DNA of 64,000 bases. Origin: Chryseolinea sp. H1M3-3 (GTDB taxonomy: Bacteria; Bacteroidota; Bacteroidia; Cytophagales; Cyclobacteriaceae). Below, one piece after another: positions 8,574-16,704 of the stretch. Under the pieces are notes generated by a model, which was not told the DNA's origin, made no database searches, and was given only the letters and a program-made list of their open reading frames with translations. Position 1 is the first letter of the stretch. Every line of letters begins with the position of its first letter. The stretch is taken from contig NZ_JARKMY010000018.1 of NCBI RefSeq assembly GCF_029360725.1, positions 496,001 to 560,000 of the forward strand. The letters run 5' to 3'. The position numbers and the translations under genes were made by a program.

Positions 8574-9325
8574 TAGAAATTCGGAACATAACAAAATCAT
8601 TCGGCGACAAGCTGGTATTAAGCGAGGTCAGTGGTGTCTTCGAAAAAGGGAAACCAAATCTTATCATCGGTGCCAGCGGTACTGGAAAAAGTGTTTTACT
8701 TAAATGTATTGTAGGTTTGATAAAGCCTGACCATGGACAGGTTTTTTACGACGGCAGGGATTTTTATGAAAGCGATCGGGATACAAAAACTGAAGTGAGG
8801 CGTGAGATGGGAATGCTTTTTCAAGGCGGTGCACTTTTCGATTCAAAAACAGTAGAAGAAAATGTACGATTTCCTTTGGATGTTCTCACCAGAATGTCAA
8901 GGTCGGAAAAAATGGAGCGTGTAAACTTCTGTTTGAAACGCGTTGGACTTGAAAACGCCAATAAAAAGATGCCCTCGGAAATTAGTGGCGGTATGAAAAA
9001 ACGTGTAGGCATTGCGAGAGCAATCGTTAATAAACCCAACTACTTGTTTTGCGACGAGCCAAATTCAGGTCTTGATCCGCAAACTTCTATATTGATCGAT
9101 GAACTTATTCAGGACATTTCTGAGGACTTGGATATCACCACCATTGTTGTTACTCACGACATGAATTCCGTGATGGGTATCGGGGAAAAAATCATGTTTA
9201 TCTACAAAGGACAAAATGTTTGGGTTGGTAACAACAAAGACATCACGCATTCAGGTGTAAAGGAACTGGATGACTTTGTTTTTGCTAATAAAGTGATGAA
9301 TAGTTTAAGGGAAAATAATGCCTAG
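8570..9325 (+). CDS. mlaF: MlaF-family ABC transporter ATPase
   Basis: ATP-binding partner of the preceding permease. Walker A is GASGTGKS at residues 35-42, the Q loop is MLFQGGALFD, the ABC signature is ISGGMKKR, Walker B is YLFCDEPNSGLDP and the switch His is in VVTHDMNS. The MKKRVGIARA form of the signature region is typical of Mla/Ttg2A ATPases. At 251 residues it is of usual length. It converges on fabF with a hairpin between them. Confidence 0.94.
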   Translation: MIEIRNITKSFGDKLVLSEVSGVFEKGKPNLIIGASGTGKSVLLKCIVGLIKPDHGQVFYDGRDFYESDRDTKTEVRREMGMLFQGGALFDSKTVEENVRFPLDVLTRMSRSEKMERVNFCLKRVGLENANKKMPSEISGGMKKRVGIARAIVNKPNYLFCDEPNSGLDPQTSILIDELIQDISEDLDITTIVVTHDMNSVMGIGEKIMFIYKGQNVWVGNNKDITHSGVKELDDFVFANKVMNSLRENNA

Positions 9326-9369
9326 AAGAAAGAGAAATTCTGGTTAACTCCATTCAACATTCTTTTTTA

Positions 9370-9410
9370 ATTCAGCTTTCCGCTATCGGAATAGCGAACG
9401 ATGGCTGAAT
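9370..9410. repeat. Nested hairpin between mlaF and fabF
   Basis: ATTCAGC (9370-9376) pairs with GCTGAAT (9404-9410) and inside it CGCTAT (9381-9386) pairs with ATAGCG (9391-9396). It sits between two convergent genes and may end transcription, but there is no run of T directly after it on either strand. Confidence 0.4.
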
Positions 9411-9423
9411 AGCTGCTTCGCCA

Positions 9424-10671
9424 TCAAACCTTGACAAAGACGGCTGAAGCATTGTGGCCTCCAAAACCAAAAGTATTGCTCAATGCAACGTTGACGCTAT
9501 GCTTTCTACTTTCTCCTAAAACAATGTTCAATCCTTCTGGCAGGCCAGGATCAATATGCTGTGTATTAATGGTTGGCGGAATTATTTCTTCACTAATGGA
9601 TTTGATACTGATGATTGCTTCAATAGCACCGGCTCCTCCTAACAAGTGACCGGTGGCAGACTTCGTTGCACTGATCAATAGTTTCCTTTTATGTTCCCCA
9701 AAGAATTTGGAGACAGCTTTCATCTCGCTTTCGTCGCCAACAGGAGTTGATGTGGCGTGAGGATTTAGATAATCCACATCCTCTGGCTTTAAATTGGCGT
9801 CTTCCAACGCCCACTTCATTCCCAACATAGCACCGAGCCCTTCCGGATGTGTGGCGGTCAAATGGTATGCATCTGCTGACATTCCTCCACCCGCTACTTC
9901 AGCATATATTTTCGCACCCCTCCTTTTTGCATGCTCGTATTCTTCGAGTATCAGGGAACCTGCGCCCTCCCCCATGACAAACCCATCGCGGTCGACATCA
10001 AATGGACGAGACGCCGTTTGTGGACTGTCATTCCTGGTCGATAAAGCTTTTAATGCCCCGAAACCACCTACGCCTGCTTCATTAACGGCCGCTTCAGATC
10101 CACCGGCAACAATGATATCTGCCTTGTTCCAGCGAATATAATTCATAGCGTCGATGATCGCTGTTGTTGAGGTAGCGCATGCAGACACCGTTGTAAAGTT
10201 CAATCCCATGAAACCGTGCTTCATGGCAATCCATCCGGAAGCGATGTCTACGATAACTTTGGGAATAAAGTAAGGATTGATGCGCGGCGTTCCATCACCT
10301 CGCGCGTAATCCATGATTTCTTGTTGAAAGGTATAGAATCCGCCGTTTCCTGATCCCCAAATGACCCCTACTCGTGTTTTGTCGATTTGATCCAATTCCA
10401 GTCCGGCATCTTTCAAAGCTTCTTCAGTAGAGACAAGCGCATACTGGGTAAAAGGGTCCATTTTTCGTATCTCGGCTTTTTCGAAATAATTTAACGGATT
10501 ATAGTTTTTTACTTCGCAAGCGAACTTCGTTTTAAACTTAGTGGTATCGAACTTGGTGATCGGCGCGGCACCGCTTTTACCTGCAATGAGATTATTCCAA
10601 AATTCAGGAATCGAATTTCCTAATGGCGAAACGGTACCTAATCCTGTTACGACTACTTTGCGTTGTTGCAT
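9424..10671 (-). CDS. fabF: Beta-ketoacyl-ACP synthase II
   Basis: FabF condenses malonyl-ACP with acyl-ACP in fatty-acid elongation. The catalytic triad is visible: Cys165 in SACATSTT, His in NPHATSTPVGD and His in SATKSATGHLLGGAGA. Length (415) and the C-terminal FGFGGHNAS motif fit the family. It starts 5 bases after the stop of a TetR-family regulator, not next to acpP as is usual for the housekeeping copy. This suggests a regulated or additional FabF; whether another copy exists elsewhere cannot be seen. Confidence 0.95.
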   Translation of the reverse strand: MQQRKVVVTGLGTVSPLGNSIPEFWNNLIAGKSGAAPITKFDTTKFKTKFACEVKNYNPLNYFEKAEIRKMDPFTQYALVSTEEALKDAGLELDQIDKTRVGVIWGSGNGGFYTFQQEIMDYARGDGTPRINPYFIPKVIVDIASGWIAMKHGFMGLNFTTVSACATSTTAIIDAMNYIRWNKADIIVAGGSEAAVNEAGVGGFGALKALSTRNDSPQTASRPFDVDRDGFVMGEGAGSLILEEYEHAKRRGAKIYAEVAGGGMSADAYHLTATHPEGLGAMLGMKWALEDANLKPEDVDYLNPHATSTPVGDESEMKAVSKFFGEHKRKLLISATKSATGHLLGGAGAIEAIISIKSISEEIIPPTINTQHIDPGLPEGLNIVLGESRKHSVNVALSNTFGFGGHNASAVFVKV

Positions 10672-10676
10672 AAAAT

Positions 10677-11267
10677 TTACTTACTGATTTGGTCTATAAT
10701 CTTTTTACAATGTTTAATAATAATATCCATGGGCTCTCTTGAGCGTTCGACGCGCGAAAACATCAATGCACCTTCGATTGAACAAAATATGGTGTACGCT
10801 ATTTCTGCGGGCTGAATATCGGCACGAAACTCTTTTTTTTCTATACCATCTTGAATCAAATCGCGGATAAAGTTAACGGTATTCAAAAGCTCTTTAGTGA
10901 CTACCCGGCGCATAGATGTACGGTGATCATCAGCCTCAATGGCGGTATTGAGCAACGGACATCCGCCCGGTATGGGTGGCGCAAGAACATAAGTCGAATA
11001 AAAATCAAGAAGTGCGAGAAGCTGATTTTTGTACGATGACACTCCTAGCAGTTTCCCGCGCACCATTTCTCTAACCCTCTCAATAGAATACCGAAAGGCT
11101 TCCAGCGCAATTTCATCTTTACTAACAAAGTTGCCGTACAGGGCTCCCTTTGTAAGGCCCGTTGCCTCCGTAAGATCAACAAGAGAGGTGCCGTCGAAGC
11201 CTTTTCGATTAAATAAAGGCGCAGTGCGCTCAATAATGTGCTGACGGGTCCTGTCTGATTTAGTCAC
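10677..11267 (-). CDS. TetR/AcrR family transcriptional regulator
   Basis: A 196-residue repressor-type protein. The N-terminal helix-turn-helix includes LVDLTEATGLTKGALYGNF, and the C-terminal domain resembles the TetR_C group with a CPLLNTAIEADD segment seen in fatty-acid or xenobiotic regulators. The start is taken as GTG at 11267; TTG at 11273 lies inside the likely -7 box. A perfect 10+4+10 palindrome lies directly upstream and is the probable operator, so autoregulation with fabF (5 bases downstream) is likely. The ligand may be an acyl compound, which is inference from the partner gene. Confidence 0.9.
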   Translation of the reverse strand: MTKSDRTRQHIIERTAPLFNRKGFDGTSLVDLTEATGLTKGALYGNFVSKDEIALEAFRYSIERVREMVRGKLLGVSSYKNQLLALLDFYSTYVLAPPIPGGCPLLNTAIEADDHRTSMRRVVTKELLNTVNFIRDLIQDGIEKKEFRADIQPAEIAYTIFCSIEGALMFSRVERSREPMDIIIKHCKKIIDQISK

Positions 11268-11270
11268 GCA

Positions 11271-11278
11271 CAAAGGTA
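11271..11278 (-). promoter_or_regulatory. -7 box (TACCTTTG) for tetR-fabF
   Basis: Minus-strand TACCTTTG matches TAnnTTTG and ends 4 bases before the GTG at 11267, so the mRNA would be leaderless. The palindrome at 11282-11305 then covers the spacer and -33 region. Confidence 0.45.
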
Positions 11279-11281
11279 AAC

Positions 11282-11305
11282 AAAATATACCGATTGGTAT
11301 ATTTT
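11282..11305. promoter_or_regulatory. Palindromic TetR-type operator
   Basis: AAAATATACC and GGTATATTTT are perfect inverted arms of 10 bases separated by GATT. The site abuts the TetR start and overlaps the promoter region of the tetR-fabF pair. The core ATACCGATTGGTAT resembles known TetR-family half-sites of ACCG type. Binding by the adjacent regulator is inferred from position. Confidence 0.75.
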
Positions 11306-11320
11306 AGCTGGTGATATTTA

Positions 11321-11360
11321 AAATAAAAAAGACAGACTCGACTTACAGCTCGAGCCTGTC
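11321..11360 (-). terminator. Intrinsic terminator of the LuxR-type gene
   Basis: On the minus strand an 11-base stem (GACAGGCTCGA with TCGAGTCTGTC, one mismatch) with an 8-base loop is followed by TTTTTTATTT. It lies 55 bases after the stop of the small LuxR gene and isolates it from tetR. Confidence 0.85.
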
Positions 11361-11414
11361 TACCCAACCAAACTATAGACGTATATTAACCTACAACGAA
11401 GAGATACTTGAAAT

Positions 11415-11615
11415 TTAAACGGTGATCAATTGCTGCATCAACGCTTTTTGAACTAATTCAACAGAATTTTTCGCTTCGCATTTGCGGAGAAGATTTTTAC
11501 GATGAGTTTCCACGGTGTGGTGACTGATGTTCAGCCTGGACGCAATTTCTTTTGTCGTTAGCCCGGAAGATACAAGGGCTAGCACTTCTTTTTCTTTAAA
11601 TGTGAAGGTGTTCAT
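11415..11615 (-). CDS. HTH-only LuxR-type DNA-binding protein
   Basis: Only 66 residues long and consisting of a complete GerE/LuxR helix-turn-helix: FKEKEVLALVSSGLTTKE, IASRLNISHHTVETHRKNL. No receiver or sensor domain is present, and the frame upstream is closed. Such free-standing domains, like GerE itself, may bind DNA constitutively or be controlled by level. It is divergent from the ECF sigma gene, has its own terminator, and a box like the one upstream of the sigma gene lies upstream of it. The joint regulation is inference. Confidence 0.85.
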   Translation of the reverse strand: MNTFTFKEKEVLALVSSGLTTKEIASRLNISHHTVETHRKNLLRKCEAKNSVELVQKALMQQLITV

Positions 11616-11649
11616 GGGATAGAGGTTATTTTATCTCGCTAATAATTTT

Positions 11650-11686
11650 GACGTTCTTTATGGATAAGATGGCAGGATGTAACCCA
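11650..11686 (-). promoter_or_regulatory. Candidate ECF-type promoter of the LuxR-type gene
   Basis: On the minus strand TGGGTTACATCCTGCC is followed by CGTC, with 24 bases between GTTACA and CGTC. The same arrangement, with the same 24-base distance, lies upstream of the sigma gene. It is 35 bases before the ATG at 11615. Confidence 0.45.
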
Positions 11687-11890
11687 TCGTCTAGAATTTT
11701 TTTTATTTTTTTTTATGACGACAAAATCAAAGAAGAATTTTACGAATACCTTAAACCGCGGCATGCAAATCTTCAGATTTAAAAAAACAATCAATTCGCT
11801 CTTTCTATTTTTCTGATAATTCCCCGTTTTCTATAAAAAAAACTAACTTTAACCGTCTATTGCAGTGGCTTGCAAAAAATAGAAAATCAT

Positions 11891-11927
11891 TGGGTTACAA
11901 ATCCTGCCCATTTACATTAAGGTCGTT
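11891..11927 (+). promoter_or_regulatory. Candidate ECF-type promoter of the sigma gene
   Basis: TGGGTTACAAATCCTGCC is followed by CGTT, with 24 bases between GTTACA and CGTT. It mirrors the box upstream of the LuxR-type gene and ends 3 bases before the ATG at 11931. Autoregulation by the encoded sigma factor is a reasonable inference. Confidence 0.45.
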
Positions 11928-11930
11928 ATC

Positions 11931-12527
11931 ATGATAGGTGGTGAAGCCATACAAAGTGAAATCATACAAAGAATTCGGTCAGGCGGACAAACTGAGCTTG
12001 GAATGATCTATGAAGAGTACCGTTCAGAATTTCTGCAATGGATAACTAAAGAGTATGATTGCTCGATGGATGATGGTAAGGACATGTATCAGTTAGCGAT
12101 ACTAATCTTTTACGATAACATTCGACAGGGGAAGCTGGAGTATCTGGTAAGTAGTGTAAAAACTTATCTTTTTGGAATCGGAAAAAATCTTGCGAAAGAT
12201 AATATGCGTAAAGAAAAGAAATTTACACCGATCAACCAGGAAAAGTGGCTTAAGGAGTACCTCATCGATGAACCTGATCAACCTCTTGATGATGGAATTT
12301 TTGCATTGGCAAAACGTGCTCTTGAAAAGTTAGGCCAGCCTTGCAAACGGTTGATTGAGCTGTTTTATTATGAAAACAAAAACATGCAGGAGATAACGGA
12401 AGCAATGCAATACAAAAATTCGGAGACTGCTAAAAATCAAAAATGTAAGTGCATGGCCCGCTTGCGAAAACTTGTTGACCAGGAAATTGAAAGAAACTCA
12501 AACGTTGTAAACCATGAAACCTACTGA
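11931..12527 (+). CDS. ECF-like sigma-70 family RNA polymerase sigma factor
   Basis: A 198-residue two-domain sigma factor. Region 2 is recognisable around residues 25-95 (YEEYRSEFLQWI, then VSSVKTYLFGIGKNLAKDNMRK), and region 4 around 125-185 (LGQPCKRLIELFYYENKNMQEI, then a helix with NSETAKNQKCKCMARLRKL). This divergent ECF type is common in Bacteroidota beside TPR and CHAT proteins. The stop overlaps the next gene by 14 bases, so sigma and its membrane partner are translationally coupled. An ECF-like box lies directly upstream. Confidence 0.88.
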   Translation: MIGGEAIQSEIIQRIRSGGQTELGMIYEEYRSEFLQWITKEYDCSMDDGKDMYQLAILIFYDNIRQGKLEYLVSSVKTYLFGIGKNLAKDNMRKEKKFTPINQEKWLKEYLIDEPDQPLDDGIFALAKRALEKLGQPCKRLIELFYYENKNMQEITEAMQYKNSETAKNQKCKCMARLRKLVDQEIERNSNVVNHETY

Positions 12528-13257
12528 ACACGATATTACCTTAATGGAAAGATATTTTGATTCGGAATTAAGTGTCACTGAATTGGAACATTTCCATTCG
12601 CGCGTAGCAACCGATGCTACGTTCAAGGCTTTGGTTCAACGTGAAAAAATACTCATTGGAGCAATTCGCAACCAAGGATTATTGGACAACCTGCAATATT
12701 TAAAGGCCATTGAAGATAAGATTCAGGGAAACCAGGCACATCCTGCATCACCCAAAATACAACGTTGGTATTATTATGCTGCTGCAGCCGTTGTTACCAT
12801 TCTTCTTTCAGTGACATTTTTGCTGCCAACTCAGAAAAGTTCAGATGAATTGTTTGCGGAATATTTCACCACGTATCCAAATTTCGTCGAACCGACGACA
12901 AGGGGTAGCAATGAAGCCACCAACAGAGCAGAAGCATTCCAGGCCTACGAGCAAAAAGACTATCAAAAAGCTGCCGCGTTATTTACAAAAATGCTAAATG
13001 AAAACAGAGAGTCAGGTGTGCTGCTTTTGTTGGGCAATTCAAACTTAATGCTCGGCAAGACCAAGGAAGCAAAGGAAAATTTTGTTACTTTAATCGAGGA
13101 ATTTGATGAACTTGATATCCAGGCTAAATGGTATTTGAGTCTTTGTTACCTTAAAAGTGGTGATACGGAAAATGCACGAAAAATATTGAAAGAATTGGGG
13201 GAGACAGAAGTTTCGTATGCATCGAAAGCGAAAGAGTTACTTGAACAAGTAGATTAG
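12514..13257 (+). CDS. Membrane-anchored anti-sigma-like protein with TPR repeats
   Basis: The 247 residues divide into a cytoplasmic N-terminal part (1-85) beginning with a helical segment like anti-sigma factors (ITLMERYFDSELSVTELEHF), one membrane helix (about 88-105, AAAAVVTILLSVTFLLP) and an outer part with tetratricopeptide-like helices (about 145-245: AFQAYEQKDYQKAAALF, LLLGNSNLMLGKTKEA, WYLSLCYLKSGDTENA). No HCC zinc motif is seen. It overlaps the sigma gene by 14 bases. Function as an anti-sigma factor is inferred from position and topology; the TPR part would sense or bind something in the periplasm. Confidence 0.8.
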   Translation: MKPTEHDITLMERYFDSELSVTELEHFHSRVATDATFKALVQREKILIGAIRNQGLLDNLQYLKAIEDKIQGNQAHPASPKIQRWYYYAAAAVVTILLSVTFLLPTQKSSDELFAEYFTTYPNFVEPTTRGSNEATNRAEAFQAYEQKDYQKAAALFTKMLNENRESGVLLLLGNSNLMLGKTKEAKENFVTLIEEFDELDIQAKWYLSLCYLKSGDTENARKILKELGETEVSYASKAKELLEQVD

Positions 13258-13290
13258 CCCAATTTCTAAACTTAATATTTTACATCTCCC

Positions 13291-13701
13291 ATGGCAAATG
13301 CGAAAACCCCCTCTACAAAACCTGAAAAAAACGATGTTATTAATTTTGTTTTAAAAGTCAAAGCAAGCAAGAAAAAGCGAGGACCGGTCGAACTCTCTCT
13401 TGATTTAAATCCTGAATCACGGTTGATTCACATTGAAGAGACGTTTTCAAGCTACGAACGATTGTCCGAGATCGTAAGCTTTCTTCAAGAAGTGCTTAAG
13501 GAAGTAAATGACCGCACCCGTAAGTACAATGAAGTGCTCCAAATTGATCAAAAAAGCAAGCGTGCTTTTTTCAGTGAAGGATATGACCAGAACTTTAAAC
13601 CGGAGTTTGGAAAGATTGATAAGATCATCCACCGACACAATAGCCCGGGTGAGTCTACTGTGAGTTATGCGCGCAGTTACAACGGCGACAAACGACCATA
13701 A
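13291..13701 (+). CDS. Unknown 136-residue protein of the sigma/CHAT locus
   Basis: I do not recognise the family. The protein is soluble, basic and has no signal peptide or membrane helix. Residues 15-55 are beta-like with alternating hydrophobics (INFVLKVKA, VELSLDL, LIHIEETF), residues 56-85 look helical (YERLSEIVSFLQEVLKEVNDR), and the C-terminal 30 residues are polar with HRHNSPGES. It follows the anti-sigma-like gene by 33 bases on the same strand and ends 9 bases before the convergent CHAT gene, so it is probably the third gene of the sigma operon. Confidence 0.65.
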   Translation: MANAKTPSTKPEKNDVINFVLKVKASKKKRGPVELSLDLNPESRLIHIEETFSSYERLSEIVSFLQEVLKEVNDRTRKYNEVLQIDQKSKRAFFSEGYDQNFKPEFGKIDKIIHRHNSPGESTVSYARSYNGDKRP

Positions 13702-13710
13702 TAGTTGTTT

Positions 13711-16704
13711 CTATCGGATAAATCGTTGATAGGCCTTTCGCGATAGAAGCAGGAAAACAAGGAGAGCGATTCCAACTCCAATGTAAATAAACGTCCTGCT
13801 CCTATCTTTCTTAAATACTGGTTCTAAATTACCATACGCGACCAGAGGCGACCATGCCTTGGGGTCCGCAGTTAGCTCGTCCGCAGTTTTCAGGTAATCA
13901 AGCTTAGCTTCGCGCAATGCATCGTCAATCGAATTACCTTCTAAAAGATGTTTGTAAAAATTATCCATTAACGCTGTAGAAGCCTGATCATTTACTTTCC
14001 ATAAACTCATCAAAATGTTTTCGCATCCTGAATAAATAAATGCACTTGCCATACTAATCATACCTTCTCCCCTGTAATCCTTTCCTACCCCGGATTCGCA
14101 GGAACTTAACACAGCCATTAATGCTTTTAGCCTCAGCCCATATAATTCATATGCGTGAAGTTCCCCGTCATCCTTGTTATCACTTTTTCCAAAATAAAGG
14201 CTCGCTGCAAAGTCGCGTTTTACATCTCCCACTCCATGAATTGCCAAATGAAGAATGTCAAAGGCTGGCGCCAACGTTTTGAAATTAGATTCGGTTGCGT
14301 CATTGTCTGTCAAAAATCTTCCATCAGCAAATCGCTTCTCTAATGATTTTAATTCTTCCTGCGCGCCCGCAAGCATCTCCAGATCTGAACCACCAGCACG
14401 GAAAGATTCACCTCCTGTGAACCCAATAGCTAACAAAGACGGCGTAGTCACTGACCTAACATCTTTACGAACTAGCATGGATGAAGCGTACGCATATCCG
14501 ATCGTGAATGATTTTATCAAATACTTTAAAGATTGATAATTGACTTGATTATTAATAGGTTGCTCTTCGATCAAAACTTCAAAAGGAATTTGACCGATTA
14601 AACCATCAGGAATAATTTGCAGTCGGTTACCACCACCTATCATTTGGTAAAAAGGCTGCACTAAGGTGTGGTACAATTGATAAGAGTTATTTATGAAAGA
14701 CAAAAACATGTCTGAGTCCATCGTTGCATGTTTATCGGCTAAGTGCAACATCAATTTATTGATCGCGGTCCTAATACTGTCTGATGAGCCGATTCTTCTG
14801 AATTGAATTTTATCGCCAGAAATGCCAAGACCATAGACCGCTTTATTTCCCCAGAAATATTCCAATACCACCTTATTGTCATTTCTCAGAACTTGTTGGA
14901 TTTCATGAACTGGTATTGTTTGATAACCATACTTTACATTAAAATAACCGGGATATTTTTGCTCTATCGCAAGCTTACACGCTTGAATGCTTTGATCAAG
15001 ATTTACTATGTCGGCCCGGATAGTGCTTATTTTACCTGAATTTTTCCGGTTGTCAAGTTCTTTGTTAATAGCATCTTGAGCCATAAACAATTGCCGCTTT
15101 AAGTCAGCATGTAATCTAAAAAGGCTATCCTCATTACTGATTTGTTTTATCTGCTCCGCTTCAGCTAACGCATCGGCTAGGGATCTGGATTTACTTTGTT
15201 CAAAATACCGGAAAGCTAGTTCATGAATACTATCCGCGGGAAGATTTTTTAATCCCTGGCAAAGGCTTGAAATTATATTTTCGTAGAGATCGTAATTTTG
15301 ATCAAGGAATTGCCATTTGGACGCATCCATATCCAGTGTGTTTCGTTGTTTGGATATTAACTTTTCGGCTAGTCTAAGACAAAACAAGGAATTGTTAAAA
15401 AAGCCAACGTCTCTTGAGACTGAAAATTTCGAAGTCATGGAGGCAGCCTTCATTGCAAGAATTTCACTCACATAGTATTGATAGCCAATCTGCTCCTCTG
15501 TGGGATTATCCAAGACGTTCATGGAATGGAATCCCGTAGAAGAGGCAATCAACGCTTTCTGATAATAAAATAATGCAGAATCATATTTAGCATTCCTCGT
15601 ATGGTGACCACCTAAAACAAACCAAGTCTGAGCGGCTTCTCTACTATGCAATCTGTCGAGCGACTTCAATTCTCTAAAAAGTTCTGCGATCGTTTTATAA
15701 AAATTTTTATGATCGCCGACAATCGAATACGCATCAATCAAATCAATAAGAAGATTCACGAATAAATCCTGATCTCTTACTTCAGGTCTTTTATATAATT
15801 CGTAGGCCTTTTTAAAATAGATAAGTGCTTCATTGTTCAAAGAATCAATTCTATAAGTTTCTCCGAGGGATAAGTAGTACCATGCGCGGTTAGACAGATC
15901 TTTCGTGCGTTCATTTAATTCAAGTGCCTTTAAATAAAAAACCTTAGCTTCTTCCGTGTTACCCATATCACGATAAATATTGGCGACCATGCCATTGCTT
16001 TTTTCGACATCTGTCGGCGTCAATTTACTCGCCATCTCCAATGTTTTACTCCCATAAGAAATCGCTTTTTCAAAATCTCTTTGTGATCTATTGGTAGCTG
16101 CAAGGCTGTAATAATTTTTATAAACCACTTTCACATCTTCAAGGTGTATTTGTTCGCGGATCTGTAATGCTTTTTCATAGCATTTTTCAGCTTCATGGAA
16201 ATCAAACTTATTGTACTTGTATACATCACCCAGCCCATGGAAGCAGTCAGCCACATTTTTATTTAAGTCGCCATGTAAGGCAATCCAAATTGCCTTTGCT
16301 TTTTCATAATGTTTGATGGGAAGGTCGATCTCATACGCCAGATTGTATAACTCTGCAATGTTGTAATGGAGTGTAGCGAGTTGATCCGAATTCTTCAAAG
16401 TAGTCGTAAGATTAACCGCCTCCTCTAACCACGCTAAAACTTGGTCTTTTTTTTCCGCCTGATCGTCCAGATTAAGAGATGTCAATTTATTTATAGCAGC
16501 CAGATAAATTTCCCATTCGCTCTTTTGCCGGGAAAGGTTCATCGCTTGTGCGAACAATCGAAAAGCCCGATCGGGATCTTTTTCTATAACCGCATTTCCA
16601 GAGTTATATAGTTGACGCGCAGACGATTGTTCCTGCGAAAATGCATGGACATGCAAAATCGCGGTAAAAAATATTACCAGCAGAAATTTTAAGGTGAGGG
16701 TCAT
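13711..16704 (-). CDS. Exported TPR-CHAT (caspase-like) protein
   Basis: The 997-residue protein has an N-terminal signal peptide (cleavage after HAFSQ, about residue 24), a long tetratricopeptide region (about 30-480) with repeats such as KAKAIWIALHGDL, AEKCYEKALQIREQI and EAKVFYLKALELNERT, a helical linker, and a C-terminal CHAT domain (about 650-960). The cysteine-protease dyad is intact: His823 in LHLAIHG and Cys869 in VLSSCESG, 46 residues apart. A membrane helix (about 972-987) and a basic tail follow. The caspase-like domain should therefore face the periplasm, tethered to the inner membrane. It converges on the sigma operon; cleavage of a substrate is inferred from the family, the target is unknown. 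Confidence 0.92.
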   Translation of the reverse strand: MTLTLKFLLVIFFTAILHVHAFSQEQSSARQLYNSGNAVIEKDPDRAFRLFAQAMNLSRQKSEWEIYLAAINKLTSLNLDDQAEKKDQVLAWLEEAVNLTTTLKNSDQLATLHYNIAELYNLAYEIDLPIKHYEKAKAIWIALHGDLNKNVADCFHGLGDVYKYNKFDFHEAEKCYEKALQIREQIHLEDVKVVYKNYYSLAATNRSQRDFEKAISYGSKTLEMASKLTPTDVEKSNGMVANIYRDMGNTEEAKVFYLKALELNERTKDLSNRAWYYLSLGETYRIDSLNNEALIYFKKAYELYKRPEVRDQDLFVNLLIDLIDAYSIVGDHKNFYKTIAELFRELKSLDRLHSREAAQTWFVLGGHHTRNAKYDSALFYYQKALIASSTGFHSMNVLDNPTEEQIGYQYYVSEILAMKAASMTSKFSVSRDVGFFNNSLFCLRLAEKLISKQRNTLDMDASKWQFLDQNYDLYENIISSLCQGLKNLPADSIHELAFRYFEQSKSRSLADALAEAEQIKQISNEDSLFRLHADLKRQLFMAQDAINKELDNRKNSGKISTIRADIVNLDQSIQACKLAIEQKYPGYFNVKYGYQTIPVHEIQQVLRNDNKVVLEYFWGNKAVYGLGISGDKIQFRRIGSSDSIRTAINKLMLHLADKHATMDSDMFLSFINNSYQLYHTLVQPFYQMIGGGNRLQIIPDGLIGQIPFEVLIEEQPINNQVNYQSLKYLIKSFTIGYAYASSMLVRKDVRSVTTPSLLAIGFTGGESFRAGGSDLEMLAGAQEELKSLEKRFADGRFLTDNDATESNFKTLAPAFDILHLAIHGVGDVKRDFAASLYFGKSDNKDDGELHAYELYGLRLKALMAVLSSCESGVGKDYRGEGMISMASAFIYSGCENILMSLWKVNDQASTALMDNFYKHLLEGNSIDDALREAKLDYLKTADELTADPKAWSPLVAYGNLEPVFKKDRSRTFIYIGVGIALLVFLLLSRKAYQRFIR

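Larger units (their letters stand above)
11616..11930. other. Divergent intergenic region of the luxR-type and sigma genes
   Basis: 315 bases without a gene, AT-rich with long A and T runs near 11697-11714 and 11785-11845. It holds one promoter-like box for each flanking gene, annotated separately. No further ORF or stable RNA is apparent. Confidence 0.6.
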
